This document shows positions 31,501 through 44,290 of a stretch of DNA of 64,000 nt, piece after piece. This DNA is from Bursaphelenchus xylophilus (lineage: Eukaryota > Nematoda > Chromadorea > Rhabditida > Aphelenchoididae), in the NCBI GenBank assembly GCA_904066235.2, contig CAJFCV020000002.1:9858001-9922000 (forward strand), written 5' to 3'. The stretch's first letter is position 1. Each line of letters starts with the position of its first letter. The notes beneath the pieces were generated by a model. The model saw only the letters and a list, made by a program, of their open reading frames with translations, was not told the origin of the DNA and did no database searches. The translations under genes and the position numbers were made by a program.

Positions 31501-34500
31501 CAAGCCCACTTTATGACCTATTTTGCAATGTCAAACTTTCACTTCCCCAAAAAACATCCAAAATTATAAATTTTACGCAAGAAAGCATAAATTTTTACCT
31601 AAAACAATATAATTCGAATAAATTTCTTGCTCAAATACATTGCCAATAGTCAAATACTACTTCATTCTACAATCTCTGCTAATTTTCCCTTATTTCCCCA
31701 AGAACTTTTCAAAAAACAAGAAATTCCCCAAAATCATCAATTTTCACCTAAAACAATACAATTCATGCCAATTTCCCCCAAAATCCTTCAATCTTTTTGC
31801 CCTTACCTGGTTCCAAGACCTGTTTATCCTCTCTCAATGGGTTTGCCGCGACTCCGGTGTAGTCCAGGATGGTCTGGGCATTGACGACTTCGATTTGGAA
31901 TTGAGGTCTTCGTTCTGGCCGAATTCCTCTCATAATGCTTTCCATCATGTGGACTAGGAACATATTCCCATATCTGAAGGTCTTTGGGACGGCTTCCGAG
32001 CCGAGTGAGAATGGATCCACCTGAAAAATTAAGATTTTAAAATAATTTCAGTTTTTTGATCAAAAATTTTGAAATTTTTGATTTTCACCTTAAAATAAGG
32101 TCGAGATATACCACAGATACTCAGAAAATGTTGCCAGAAGAAATTTACAAGTCGATGAACCACTAAACTTTCTAAAAAGACAATTGATTCGACCAGTTTT
32201 TCGAATTTAAAAAAAATAGTCATCTAACATAACATAAGGTCAAACTAGCTTCTTCATGCCCCTAAAAGTTTACCAAAAAAGCTCTCAACAGCATGATAGC
32301 CCCATATCTGGTCACCTTCTAAAATATGGCACTCAAAAAAGCACAAAAATCATAATTTTAGACAAAATTTACATTATTTTAAGTATCAAATTTGATAAAA
32401 CCTTCCAAAAATTCCAAAATTTTGGTGTATGAGCCTCTGCCAACTCCCCTACCGACCAAAAACTCTATATTACATCCACTAACACCTTCGAAATAACTAA
32501 TACATCAACAAATCTTGCACAACCTACCAAATAGATTACTATAATATGAGGTAAAAGATGTGGTAGTTCTTCACTCATCAATTCCGCCACACTTCGATCG
32601 ATGTTTTGTTCGGAGTTGGGGTTCTGTTGTTCGTGTTGCGAAGGGGTGACCGGGTTCTCCGGCGTTCGAATACTGTCCTGCATTGGGTCGTTTGAATGGG
32701 GGCCCAGAGAAAGATTGGGAGATTGTTGATAGCTTGGGGTGTTTGGGTTGTGGAGACCTTGGGAGGCGGGTCCTGAAAGCAGCAATTATCATAAAACAAC
32801 CTTTGAAGAGCAAAAATGCGTTTTTTCATCGAGGGGAAAAGTTGACTCAAAAAATTAAATTTGGGTCAAGTGTTTGTCTCGGTGTAAAATACGACTTCAC
32901 AGGCTCAACGCAGCTATATTTCACACACTTTCATTTTCCTTTTCAAAAATTTATTAGTAAAAAAGTTTTTTAATCTTGAGTCAAGTGTTTCTCTGCGACT
33001 TTGTTACATTACGAACTAAAAATTACAGCCTAAAGGAGATTAAACTCTCGTATTACAACTGCTTTTCCACTAATGCATCCACTTTAGAGAAAGAGTTGAC
33101 CATTTTCCAAGACTTGGGTCAAGTGTTTCTCTCAGAGAAAAAACCTCAAATTCCAATATTCTGGATTGAAAAAAACTGAACTAAACCGTCTTGTTATCTC
33201 CAAACTACCTCTATTTTTCAATCTCATCCCCTAAGGCATTCAATTTCGACATTACTTTACCTGATGTATTCGACAGCACTGAAGACGGGCTTTGAACGAT
33301 TTGCGGGGCCGGCGGAGGTGGCATATTCTGACTGTCGGGATTCGAGGCCAAACTGGTGTAATGGGGCTGCAGCCCATCCCGAACCAAGTGTTCGAAATAT
33401 GACTTTCTCTCAAAAATAAAATCATTTTGTTGTAAAAATGACTTCACGCTCTGGGCCGCGTTCTCAACATAGGTCTGCATTTTGGCCACATGTTTCAGTT
33501 CGGCTTCGTTGAGATTCGGTTGGGATTTCTCGGCACTTGGGGGTTTTGTTCCGATGATTTTGAAGATGCCGTCTTTCAGCTGGCAGTTCGGCTCTTTCAC
33601 GTTGACTTTCAGATGACGCCCGAAGCGGCATTTCTCGTAGACCGACGAAAGTTCCTCCAGATAGACCTAAAAGTGAAATTTATTAGCCTTTTTATCTCAA
33701 AATTAGATAAAATTTTACAAAAAACAAAATTAAAAAAAAAAATTTTTTTTTTAAAACCCTGTTCAAACATTCAAAAGACCTTTTGTAGTTGCCTCTTAGC
33801 TTATTCTAGACATCTAGTAAGCATTTTTGTTGTCTATTTCACACAATTTTATCAAAAAAAAATTGACGAAAATTTATGGATAAATTCTAGTGCAAAATGG
33901 CTTGGAAATTATCCACAAACTTTTGTCTTTTACTTTTTCTCCGAAAACATTCCAAAATTACCATTTTTGTATTCCAAATTTCTCTAAACCAGTCAAAATT
34001 AGTTTCTTTTATCAATACCATTCCTCTACTTCAAATTTCATCCCAAAAATTTCCAAATTTCAACAAATTTTTACTCACTTTACACTTATCCGCCAAAACA
34101 TTTCCATCCGGTACAATGGCCAAGTAAAGTACGTCCTTGGGCTGATCATACGGTGCCATGGACAGTTTCTCCCACATATGGACCAGTTGTGGGTTGGTGG
34201 CGATCGCGTCTTGACCTGCGGCCACCAAAACTTGAGGGATTTGTTCGGCTTTGTAGGTCTCGTCGTCCTGGCCCGATTTTATGGCCTTTTTATGGAACTG
34301 GCGCCACGTTAGAGGGCCTTCCACCAAATTTCCGCGGGTGTTGAGTTCGGCGCCACGTATTTGTTTGATCGAGGTCTCAAGAACAGGGAGGATATCGCGA
34401 ATTATGGACATATATTCGTCGTCTTTGGGTTCTTTCACGCCTTGGGCAATCTGAAAGTGGGGAAAATGTTAGTTAAAATTCTAAAATCAACATTTTTTTG

Positions 34501-37500
34501 AAATTTTAGAAGCAAAAAAGATCAAAAAAAAATTTTTTTTAAATATGTAAAATACGGAATGTTTATTCCCTTTACTCCAAAATCAATTGATTTTTGAGCC
34601 AAACTCATTCAAAAATAGTCAAAAATCATTAAAATCCAGAGAAAAATCAAAAAATTTTTTAAAATTATTACCCAAATTTTCAAAAAAAATTTTTTAAATA
34701 TGTAAAATACGAAATGTTTATTCCCTGTGCCTCAAAATCAATTGATTTTTGAGCCATAATCCATCAAAAATAGTCAAAAAATCATTTAAATCCAGAAAAA
34801 AAATCAAAAAAATTTTTAAAATTGTTACCCAAATTTTCAAAAAACTTTTTTTTTAAAGCTCCAAAACTAAATTTCCACCCTTAAAAATCCTTTTTTTTCA
34901 CCTCCAAACATTTTTTCACACACTTACACTCAATCCCCACGGATGGAACAGTGGGATTTTTCCTTTGGGGTCTAATCCAAGCAAAGTTTTGACGGCCAAA
35001 TCAAACTCCTCTCCTTCGGCCTTCGAGACAATATATGGGCTATCGGTTGAAGAGTAATGCCCATCCAATTTCGCGAACGTATCGGGCAAATCGCCCACAT
35101 AATAGGTGGAAATGGCCATTCGGTTGAGCGAATATGTGGTGGACATGAATCTGAGGATGTCAGTCATTGCGTGGAGGCGCGCTTTGGCTAGCCAAGGGTG
35201 CTTGATGCTTTTGGAAACTTGATGAATGTTAAAGGCTTCTCTGAAAATTGAAATTTTTATTTCAAAATTGGAAATTTTTAAATCGACCAACATAAAAAAT
35301 GCAAAAAATCTTCGAAAATCCTAACAGATTATTTCAAAAATTTCAATAACAAAAAATTAGACGCTCGTATTTTACAACAATTACCAAATTTCTAACAAAT
35401 AAAAAAGCCGAAAATTTATGGATAAATTCTAATGCATTTTACACTAAAATTTATCCACAAATTTTCGTCAACTTTTTTTTCTCCCCAAAAAATTCTTTTT
35501 AAAATTTCTTTCAATACTAGTCCATTCGCAAAGTCGCTGGAGTAATTTTTAGCGTTTGTACTGTGCAAAAAACTCTGGAGCGACAGCCCAAAAAAGCTTA
35601 TTGCACGGTGCAAAAAGCAACAAATTGCACAGTGCAAATTAAACCTCTATTTTCGCACAGTGCAAACGCCAAAAATCACACCAGCGACTTTGCAAACGGA
35701 CTAGTATTGAAACAAATTTTAAAACATTATTTTTTTGAGGAGAAAAAAAAGTTGCCGAAAATTTGCGGATAAATTTTAGTGTAAAATGCCTTACAATTTA
35801 TCCACATACTTTCCTCTCCCCAAAACTCGTATTTTATCCGTTCCATTCAAATAAAACCTCATTCTATTCCCCCACAACTCACCTGAGATCATCAGGGAAC
35901 AAGCATTGCGCTCCTGCGGCCAAGATTCTATACCTAACCGCGCTAAAGCCGCATCCACACCAAGTGCTGGACTTTTTGAGGCCGCTCCAAAAGTCCGGCC
36001 TATAGCTTGGGTCCTGCTCTCTGCGGGAGTTGATCTGGTCCACAATGGCGATTTCGGCGGGTGCTTGTATGTAAATACCTAGATCCGTCGTTCGGATATT
36101 CACATTGCACGAGCAAATGGGGCATGCATCAAAAACGCTGTCATAAAACAGGTCCAAAATCGTGTCCTGCATGCCGGTGGCCACAGTTCTGAGTCGTTTG
36201 TTGTTCAGATAGCCTAAGGCTTCGTCTTTGGCCATCTCAAGGGCTGGGTGTTTTTCGACCGACATTATTGACCGGTCGATAATTGGTGGGCCAACTGGGA
36301 CGCTGCCGGGTCCTCGAGCCGATGGGGGGCCTACCGAGTTGGGCATGAGATTTTGAGCGGATCCGGGCATGTTTTGAGACGGTCCGACTGAGCCGGGCAT
36401 GGTGTTTTGGGGAGGTCCCACTGAGCCGGGCATGGCATTCTGTGGGCCCACCGAGCCGGGCATGCCATTGTGGGGGCCTACCGAGCCGGGCATGTGGTTT
36501 TGCGTGCTTCCGGGCATGGCATTCGGGGGTGGGGCGGAGATTCCGGTCGATCCGGGGATATTGTTGGGCGAGCCGAATGGGCTCGGGCCTGGGCCCGCCG
36601 ACAGATGGGAGTTGGGCTGCTGAGCTGCATTTTGGACCGATTGCGGGTTGGAGTTCATACTTCCGGCCGGACTGGGGCTGTTCGTGAAGTAATTCACGTT
36701 CGGATATCGTTGGTTTTGGCGCATCATTTGCTGCTGCATCATGTAGGCGTGTCCTGGATGCTGATTTGGGTTCATTTGGGCATATTGGCCACCCACGGCG
36801 TTTTGGGCATATTGCGGGGCGGCGCCGGGCATATTGGGCATGTTGCCCATGTTGACCATTTGGTTGGGCATTTGGCCCGCCATATGCGGCTGCATTCCAA
36901 TTTGGTTCGGCGGCATTTGCCCGTACATTTGGTTCATCTGATTGGGCATGGCGGGGAATTGGGGGCGGAGCATGGGAGGAGGCCCGAACTGGGCGGGGTA
37001 GGCGGGCCGTTGGGCGGGTTGCGGCGGCTGGCGGGGCTGGAGTTGGTGCTGCGGACGGCGGGCCTCCAGTTCCTTCTTCTTCATCGCTTTCAGCATTTTC
37101 ATCGTGTGCAGGACGTTCAACCCGTAGGATTTGACGTACCCGTTGCGGGAGCGGAGATCCACGGCTAGTGTGGCCATTTTTTGAGGGTCCTAGAAGAAGA
37201 GAAAATTACAGGGCATTCGTCATTTTATCTACATTTAATTTATCACAAAAAATTGTCAAAAATCGAGGTTTTCCAAAAAAAATTTTTGGCAGCCTGCGCC
37301 CCAGCTTTTCTCAAAAATCTCTATAGCATCTTTATAGCAATCAAAAGCACTCTAACATTATCTTCAGATGTTCAAAATCTGATCAACTGGCTCAAATATA
37401 ATGGATTTACAAAAATAAATTTTGGCAGCCTGCGCCCTAGCTTCACACGAAATAGCCGAATAACAGGCTTTTTCCGCAACTCAACCCAATAAAAGCTTTA

Positions 37501-40500
37501 AAATACGATGAAAAACGAAATTCGAGACAAATAATATCAAAATTTTCTCAAATTTTTTACTTTCCCCATCAATATACTCTACCTAAAGTAATATAATTTT
37601 CCCTTCCAAATCTCCAAATTTTAGTCTAAAATCTCATCATATAGCTTACAAATCCTCAATCAACCCAAAAAAAACCCCTCAAAACCTCTTTGAATTCCCG
37701 AAAAAAATCAAAATCCCAAAAAAAATCTTAAATTTACCTGTTCGACAATTGGAATTCGTCTGTTTAGACCAAGTTTTTCCCTTTGCAATGCCACAAACTG
37801 CGGTGAGACGCGTATTTTAGGCCTCAACTGTCTTTTCTGAACCGTTTTCTTCGTGAATCTTCGAATCGAAGGCTCGGATTTGACTTTTTTCTTTGAAAAA
37901 TTCCCTTCAAATGCCTCCAACTCCGTTGAAAATGCCTCTCGTTGATGGGTGAATTCGAACACATGATCCAGGTCCATATAAACCGCATCCTTGTGCCGAT
38001 ACGGGTTTAAGATTTCCACTTTTCCGGTGATTTTCGGGGTCTCGGGGCGGATTTTTTTGCCGGCCGATTCTTCGGCCGAGGCCAAATTTAATGGGCTAAA
38101 CTGTTGCATGGGGGTGGGTGGGGTGGGATAGATGACGGAGAGGTTGTCATTCACTTGGTTGGCGGCCACATTCACCTAAAATACGATTTTTTATGAAAAA
38201 AAATTTTTCGTATAAAATGGCACCATATAAAAAAAATAAAAAATCAAATGTAAAATACGACGGTAGATGGTACGATAAAAATCTTAGGCCCCAATTTTCC
38301 ATTAAAAATGCAAAAAAAAACAAAATTTTTTCAAAAAATTGCAAAAATTTTCCAAAATTGCCTAAAAAACATCCCAAACTGCCCGGAAACCCGCAAAAAT
38401 CCCCTTCAAACCTACCGTATTCCACATAGATGTGTGTAGAAACAAGCTCTCGTTCAAATTCTGGGCTTGCACCACGCTTTGCGCGGGCAATTGACTGATT
38501 TGGCTTTGGGTTTGTCCGGGCAGTGCGATATTTTCGACTCTCTCGTTGCTCGCGGGCGGAGAGATGATCTGATCCGGGTTGATTAGGGACGAAAATAGGT
38601 GGGACTCGCCGTCCTTTGAGCCGGGAGTTTTCGGGTCATCAAAGTCAGTGTCTTCGATCACAGTGCGGCGGAATTCATCGATGAGGGGGGTTGGTGAAGG
38701 GCCTAAAAAATTTATTCTATTATAAAATACTTGAGCACTGCACGACATAGCAACAGTTTACAACATATTTTTCAGCCAAAAAATTTATAAAAAATGAATT
38801 TTTTATCAGTCTGTCGGGAAAATAATGAGCAAAATATCGCATCGAAAATCGCATCGCCGCCGAGAAAATGAATTGTGTCGCGGCAAAATCAAATTGCTTT
38901 TCACTTCCGCAACAGGATCGGCGCAGCGACTCGTATAGTGACGAACCTGATCCAGTGGCAAAAAATGTGCCATTTTGCATCCGGAAGTATCAAAAAATGT
39001 AGCAAAATCCCTCCCTCTCCAAGTGAAAAAACTGCGATTTCAACAGCACGCCTCTCTTTTTGTGAGGGGCCCTAGAAAACAGAATTGCTTAGTTGGAGAG
39101 GGAAGCATTTTGCCACATTTTTTTGATACTTCCCGGATGCAAAATGGAACGTTTTTTGCGACTGGATCAGGTCCGTCATAGTGCGCATTACTTTCCCGAC
39201 AGACTGATTACACATTCGAATCTCGCTTCTACGGAGTTGGACGACAAAATGCCACAGAATTTTTTGTTCTCCCATGCCCGTAAGACAAAGTAAAATATAA
39301 TTTTCAAACTGCGATGATTAATGTAATATAACCAAATAGATTGTAAGATGCAATCTTCAGCAGTTTGAAAATTATTTTTACTTTGTCTTGAGGGCGTGGG
39401 AGAACAAGAAATTCCGTGTCATTTCGTCCTCCAACTCCGTAGAAGCGAGATTCAAATGTATAATCAGTCTGTCGGGAACGTAATGAGTACAAGTCGCTGT
39501 GCCGATCACGTTGATGAAGTGAGAAGCAATTTGGTTTCGCCGCGACACAATTCATTTTCTCGGCGGCGATGCGATTTTCGATGCGATATTTTCAAATTAT
39601 TTTCCTGTCACACTGATACAGTGGCGGACCTGATCCAGTGGCAAAAAACGTGCCATTTTGCATCCGGGAAGCGTCCAAAATGTGGCAAAATGCTTCCCTG
39701 TCCAAGTGAAAAAACTCCGTTTTGAAGGGCGCGCCCTTTTCCTCACAAAAAGAGCGGAGTTTTTTCACTTTAAGAGAGAAGCATTTTACCACATTTTTAA
39801 TACTTCCCGGATGCAAAATGATACGTTTTTTGCCACTGGATCAGGTCCCACTGTATAATCAGTCTGTCGGGAAAGTAATGAGTACAAATCGCTGTGCCAA
39901 TCACGTTGCTAGATAGTGAAAAGCAATTTTCTTCTGCCACGACACAATTCATTTTCTCCGCGGCGATCCGACTTTCGATGCGATATTTTGCTCATGATTT
40001 TCCCGACAAACCGTCAAATCCAAAGCGCAATTCATACAAAAATCCCTAAAACAACTATCCCCGTGCCCGCACAACCTCAGCACTCCTCTTGGCGAGGCTT
40101 ACCGTCGCGTTTATCACCTGTTTTTTGGTGTTCCTCCTTGACGGTGTCGTTGACAAATTCGTCGTTCACGAACATTTCCGTTTGTTCGCTGTTCACGTGT
40201 ACGCACACATGGAGGGGGTCATAATTTCTCACGGGGCTTGTCGAAGTACTCCGCTTGGTGCGCTTCCGGTAACTCAAGACTTTTCCGAGATCGGGGGCGG
40301 AGCCGGGCCGGTAAATTTCTTCGTCTCCGTTCATCTCACGGATCGTGTTTTGGGCCTGATCCTCTTTCTTGGTCAAGTTCTGACGTAGTGCCGTTTTCTT
40401 GCGCTTTTTCAGGACATGGCCCAGTTGGCCCAGCCATTCATGTCGATTCTCTTTTTCTTCCACTACTTTTTGGGCGTCTTGAGATGTTGAACTCGAGGTG

Positions 40501-43500
40501 CTTGCAATCTGAGTGGAGGTTTGGGTCTGAGAAGTGGAGTCTTTGATTGTGGGGCCCTTAGGGCGTTGTGCGCCCTCTCTGTGATAGGATTCTTTGTTCA
40601 CCATGTCTCGTTTCATTGGATGATAATGATAGCTGTATGTTCGGTACTTGTCGTGTCTGAAAATGGTCAAAAATGGTCGGAATTCAAAAATCAGATATTT
40701 AAGTTCATAAAAATACTTTTTCAAACAAATGTGGACCTCGTATTTTACCATCTTCCAGCATTTTCCAAAATTTTCAAGAGCTCAAAAAAATTTTTTTTAT
40801 AAAATTTTTTGATAAAATACCAAAAACTACCGCTTAAAAATACTTGGCAAATTGGTATGCACCTCGTATTTTACCATCCCCAACCATTTTTCAAACTTTT
40901 TAAAAACTCAAAAAAATTTTACAAAAAAAATTTTTTTGTGATAAAATACCAAAAACTACTGCAACAACTTTCTCAAAACATACCTGTATCTCTTCTAACT
41001 ACAATTTCCAACCCCTTTTTATCATCATTTTCATCAATTTCTCTAATTTTTTCAAATTTTTCTCTCTTCTGCCTACTACAATATAAACCTACTCAATTTC
41101 GGCGGGGACTTGAGTCTTCAGATTTGTCACAGGGCTGAACGGTTTCACTGGGTCTTGACTTGACACGTCTTTGACATCATTTGCAAACAGGGTGCTCATG
41201 TATTGATCCACAACTTGAACTCGGTCGTTTTGATACCCATCAATGTCCAGTCGATTGGTCAGGCGTTTCGGTGGATGGATGGGTGGTTTGGCTTCCGACG
41301 TGGATGGTTCTTCATTCAGAAGGTCTTGGATCACGTTTTTCAGGCCCGCAAACTCGGCAAGGTCCTTTTTGTAGGGGTTGCGGGAAGGTCGGGCGCGAGG
41401 TGCCGAGGGTTTACAGTGATGGAAAACGAAGCGATCCTTCGCGGAGGAAGGTTGGGGGTTGGCTGAAATACGGAATAAAAAAATAAAAACTGTTTTAGAG
41501 ATCAAAAAAAATTTAAATTTCAAAAAAAAAAATCAAAAATTTTTAAATAAAAAAATCGCTTAAAAATCTTGGGAACCACTAAAATCGAGCTAAAATAGCT
41601 AAAATACGGTCAAATTTCAGAATTTCAGAGTCAAAACTAAGTCTATCCACTACAAGGACCTTCCATAACAACCAAATTTTTATTTTCTACATCAAGATCT
41701 TCCCTAAAAATCAAAAGAAATCAAAAAAATCCAAAAATTCACCTTCATTTCCACTGTTTTGATTGCAGAATTTGCAGTAGCAAAAGTTCTTTGGCACATA
41801 GTCCGTCACATTCCAGCGATGATCTTCTTGGGTTTGGATCATCATCGGCGAAGGGTTGGGTGGGCGGGGTTTGGGGTTAATACAGGCGTCTTCAAACGTT
41901 TTGGATGCAATCCGAACTCCCGCATAGCTTTTTCGGTTGTGTCGGAGGGCGTTTGGAACTGAAAAATAAAAAAACTTAACCAAATTAAAAAAATTTTTTT
42001 TTTTTTGATTTTACTGTTTAAAATTAATTTAAAGGCCAAATACATCAATATTACATAGTCTCCAGGAATTTCCAACATCTTTTTTAGACAAATTTATATT
42101 ATTGTAGGTAAAAATTCTTATGGTTTTTGTAAAAAACCAAAATTTTTAACTAAATGGAGGTAGGTACAGACCAAATCTCTCTTTCAAAATTCTTCATAAA
42201 GCATATTATATCTTCTCCAACAGCATTCGTCACAAAAATCAATCAAAAATACTTTCACTTTGAAAAAATTCCACCTAAAAACCAAAAAAAAAATATTAAA
42301 AATCTTACTGTAAGCCTCAGTAGCTTGGACCGTAGCCAATCTTTTGCTCTTCCTGTCGAGTTGAGCAATCACACTGTTCGATTTCAGGCCTAAATCTTCT
42401 TCATCATCATCCTCCACCCGTCGATTTTCTTTTGTCGACGAATTTTGAATTGTGTCCAGTTCACTGGCCAGAATCGTAACCAAATACGATGGACATAGTA
42501 GTCGTTGATTGTGAATTTCGACCAGCAAAAATTTGGGAATATCGTTGGCCTCTTTTTTAGGGGGTTTTGAGGAATCCATGGGTTCTTCATCTAAAACAAT
42601 ATAAAAATTAGTCAAAAAATATATTGATCTTCATGTTATAGTAATCAAACGTATTCGTGGTTCTTCTAGAGGCACTAAAAACATAAACAAACAAAAAAAA
42701 ATGAACTTACCCTCCGGGGACGGGAACATTTTCGACCATTGTTCGAACTGTTTCGCGGCTAATTGTTGGACTTCCTCCAATTTCCCGACGTCCGGTTTCT
42801 TGTTCCCGTAATCGAAGAAGGGTTGATCTGGCAAAAGACTCGCCCGTATCGACCATGGCCCAAGAATCACCGCCAGCCGACGATTCAAAGCCAAAACTCT
42901 CTTGGACATGCGCAAAATCGGATCTTGCCGCTGAACTTTGACCAACATGCAGACATTCGTCTCGCCAAGACATTGGAAATTGGCGTGGAAGGCATGAACA
43001 TGACTTGGAGCAGCCGTATTCGTGGCATGACCATCTTCCAACGGGCGAACAAACCATTTCCCCAGCTTCACATAGCCGGATCTCCACAAATTCCGTTCGA
43101 ACAGGTAATGGAACGCTTTGTAGAAGAGGATTCTGGTCTCGTATTTGATTGTTGGATCAAGTGGGTCAACCTCGGAAACTACTGAAAAAGATCGGGCGTT
43201 AAAAAAGATTGCTTTTAGGAGATTTCAAATATTATCCATGATAAACAATGTATCGATGAAAGCTCAAAAAATATTAAACTTTGTGGGTCAAATTTAATTT
43301 TTAAAGCTCAACCAAGATCTAGAAGACGTATTTTAACCTTCAACCTTCTATTTACAAACGAAAAATTTTCGGAAAAAGACAAAACTTTCCATGGGTACCT
43401 AAGACAAGGTAAAATTCGAAAATTTTCCAAATTTCGAACCTCCAACAACTTAATTCTTTTTCTAATAGGTTCACAACCCTCTATCTAATCTTTCAGGTCC

Positions 43501-44290
43501 CCCTGTTGATCACCTTCATCAACCTAAACATCAAGAAAAACAAAAAAATTCAAAAACTTACAGACAAGGCCATCATCAACGAATTTCTGAAGAAGTGGCG
43601 GCTCATCGGCCGCAAACCAGAACACGAATAGTTCCTTTGGGCAGTCAGCTTTGAGTGGAACATTCCCTGGCTCCTGCTCGGGTCTCCGCCTTCTCCAGGC
43701 AGCATGAAGATTGTTTTCGACGCATTCCCGAAAGGCACGAATAATCGGGTCGTCGTCAATGTCCGAACTGTATGTGTACCCATTCGGCGTGGAAAATCGC
43801 TTCCACTTCAGGCCATACAACTCGGTCTGAAAAGGATTTGGTTCATTTTTGAAGGTCTTCGGATCTCGATCTTATTTTAGGTGTCTAGTGTAATATAAAG
43901 CTAACAGTTCTAGGTACAACTAGTCAGAAAGTCGTGGAATGGATCATAAATTCTACCTTCACAAAAGCAAGGCATTCGAAAACTGGGTAAAAAAAACAAA
44001 ATTATGTTATTTTAGCTATCAAACGCAATAAAAACTGCAAAACCAATCTGATTTTGGGGCAAATCCCCAAAAATTCCTGGGTCTGTCCGTACTAAAAACC
44101 TTGATATTATATGCATCTAGAACCATCGCCACACTAGCTACAAGTCAATCCCCGATACATAAATCCATTTTCGATACCTTCCACATAATTATTACCTAAA
44201 ATTCGAAGAAAAACGGGAAAACGAAAAACAACTTACAAAACAGAGTACATTAGTTTGGCACTCCTCTAACGAGCCTAGACAGGTTGTCAT
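28515..44290 (-). CDS. let-19: Mediator kinase-module subunit 13 (MED13, worm LET-19)
   Basis: Nineteen minus-strand exons join without phase conflict to 2,394 residues: 44290-44237, 43826-43562, 43181-42711, 42590-42309, 41958-41743, 41462-41093, 40656-40103, 38702-38416, 38175-37738, 37189-35883, 35240-34928, 34450-34079, 33666-33261, 32772-32528, 32020-31807, 31447-30893, 30001-29552, 29186-28940, 28653-28515. The start SLEECQTNVLCF...LYGLKWKRF and FVFWFAADE belong to the MED13 N-terminal domain. Exon 10 is a Gln/Pro/Met-rich linker with MPGSVGP repeats, then ACPICSCNVNI and WSGLKKSSTWCGCGFSAVRYRIL. The C-terminal PIWI-like part includes IVIYLVDPF, ILIASCTDQYG, HPLDESATDAIL and SWLNVDLG. 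MED13 links the CDK8 module to core Mediator in the nucleus and mostly restrains transcription. C. elegans LET-19 is longer. Donors include GTAGGT at three introns. Introns are rich in hairpins and MITEs. Confidence 0.96.
30046..30872. repeat. let-19: Giant hairpin filling one MED13 intron
   Basis: Between exons at 30001 and 30893, arms of about 285 bp (30046-30334 and 30589-30872) are near-complete reverse complements; for example ACTTTCTTCCGGGGTTTT answers AAAACCCCGGAAGAAAGT. A family C MITE, itself a palindrome, occupies the centre. Almost the whole 891-nt intron can fold on itself. Confidence 0.85.
30337..30586. mobile_element. MITE family C at the hairpin centre
   Basis: Ends CATTGGTAGACCTGATCCAG and CTGGATCAGGTCCGCCACTG with TA on both sides (30335-30336 and 30587-30588). 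The left end is diverged from the family. Confidence 0.8.
32829..33143. repeat. Short GTTGAC/GTCAA hairpins in a MED13 intron
   Basis: Three occurrences of the word (G)GGTCAAGTGTTT(G/C)TCTC lie near 32867, 32977 and 33113; two are preceded within about 50 bp by a partial complement (AAAGTTGAC near 32832, GAGAAAGAGTTGACC near 33088). Similar pairs are seen at 24955, 25258 and 60456. Confidence 0.5.
35407..35815. repeat. Nested inverted repeat in a MED13 intron
   Basis: Outer arms share GAAAATTT(A/G)(T/C)GGATAAATT and the run to CAATACTAG, and surround family D MITE 35517-35704. The outer word GAAAATTTATGGATAAATTC with TAGTGCAAAATGG is also seen near 33860 and, diverged, near 21850. The intron has no coding signal. 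Confidence 0.7.
35517..35704. mobile_element. MITE family D carrying four TGCAC-N-GTGCA palindromes
   Basis: Ends CTAGTCCATTCGCAAAGTCG and GACTTTGCAAACGGACTAG. Inside are palindromes near 35557, 35602, 35626 and 35654 (TGTACTGTGC, TGCACGGTGC, TGCACAGTGC, CGCACAGTGC). A relative is at 54941. Confidence 0.8.
38804..39209. mobile_element. Family B MITE with a family C MITE inside it (MED13 intron 7)
   Basis: The left end TATCAGTCTGTCGGGAAAAT and right end TTTCCCGACAGACTGAT are separated by a family C copy at about 38936-39182 (TAGTGACGAACCTGATCCAG ... GGATCAGGTCCGTCATAGTG). Removing C leaves a normal B element. Confidence 0.8.
39210..39462. repeat. Inverted repeat between two family B MITEs
   Basis: Arms of about 100 bp (for example TACACATTCGAATCTCGCTTC and its near complement GAAGCGAGATTCAAATGTAT) flank a short AT-rich centre. 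It directly links two B copies, so it may be a separate fold-back element inserted at a B end. Confidence 0.7.
39463..40013. mobile_element. B-C-B MITE series (MED13 intron 7)
   Basis: A family B copy (39463-39617), a family C copy with TA on both sides (39619-39853) and another B copy (39859-40013) follow end to end. Together with 38804-39462 they make up most of the 1,400-bp intron. Confidence 0.8.

Noticed and set aside
36470..37168. 232-codon plus-strand frame
   Set aside because: Antisense shadow of MED13 exon 10, whose codon pattern and homology are on the minus strand.
41089..41093. In-frame TAG at the end of MED13 exon 6 that could end the protein
   Set aside because: A GTAGGT donor starts two bases into the preceding Glu codon and joins exon 7 in frame; the same donor type is used at other introns of this gene.
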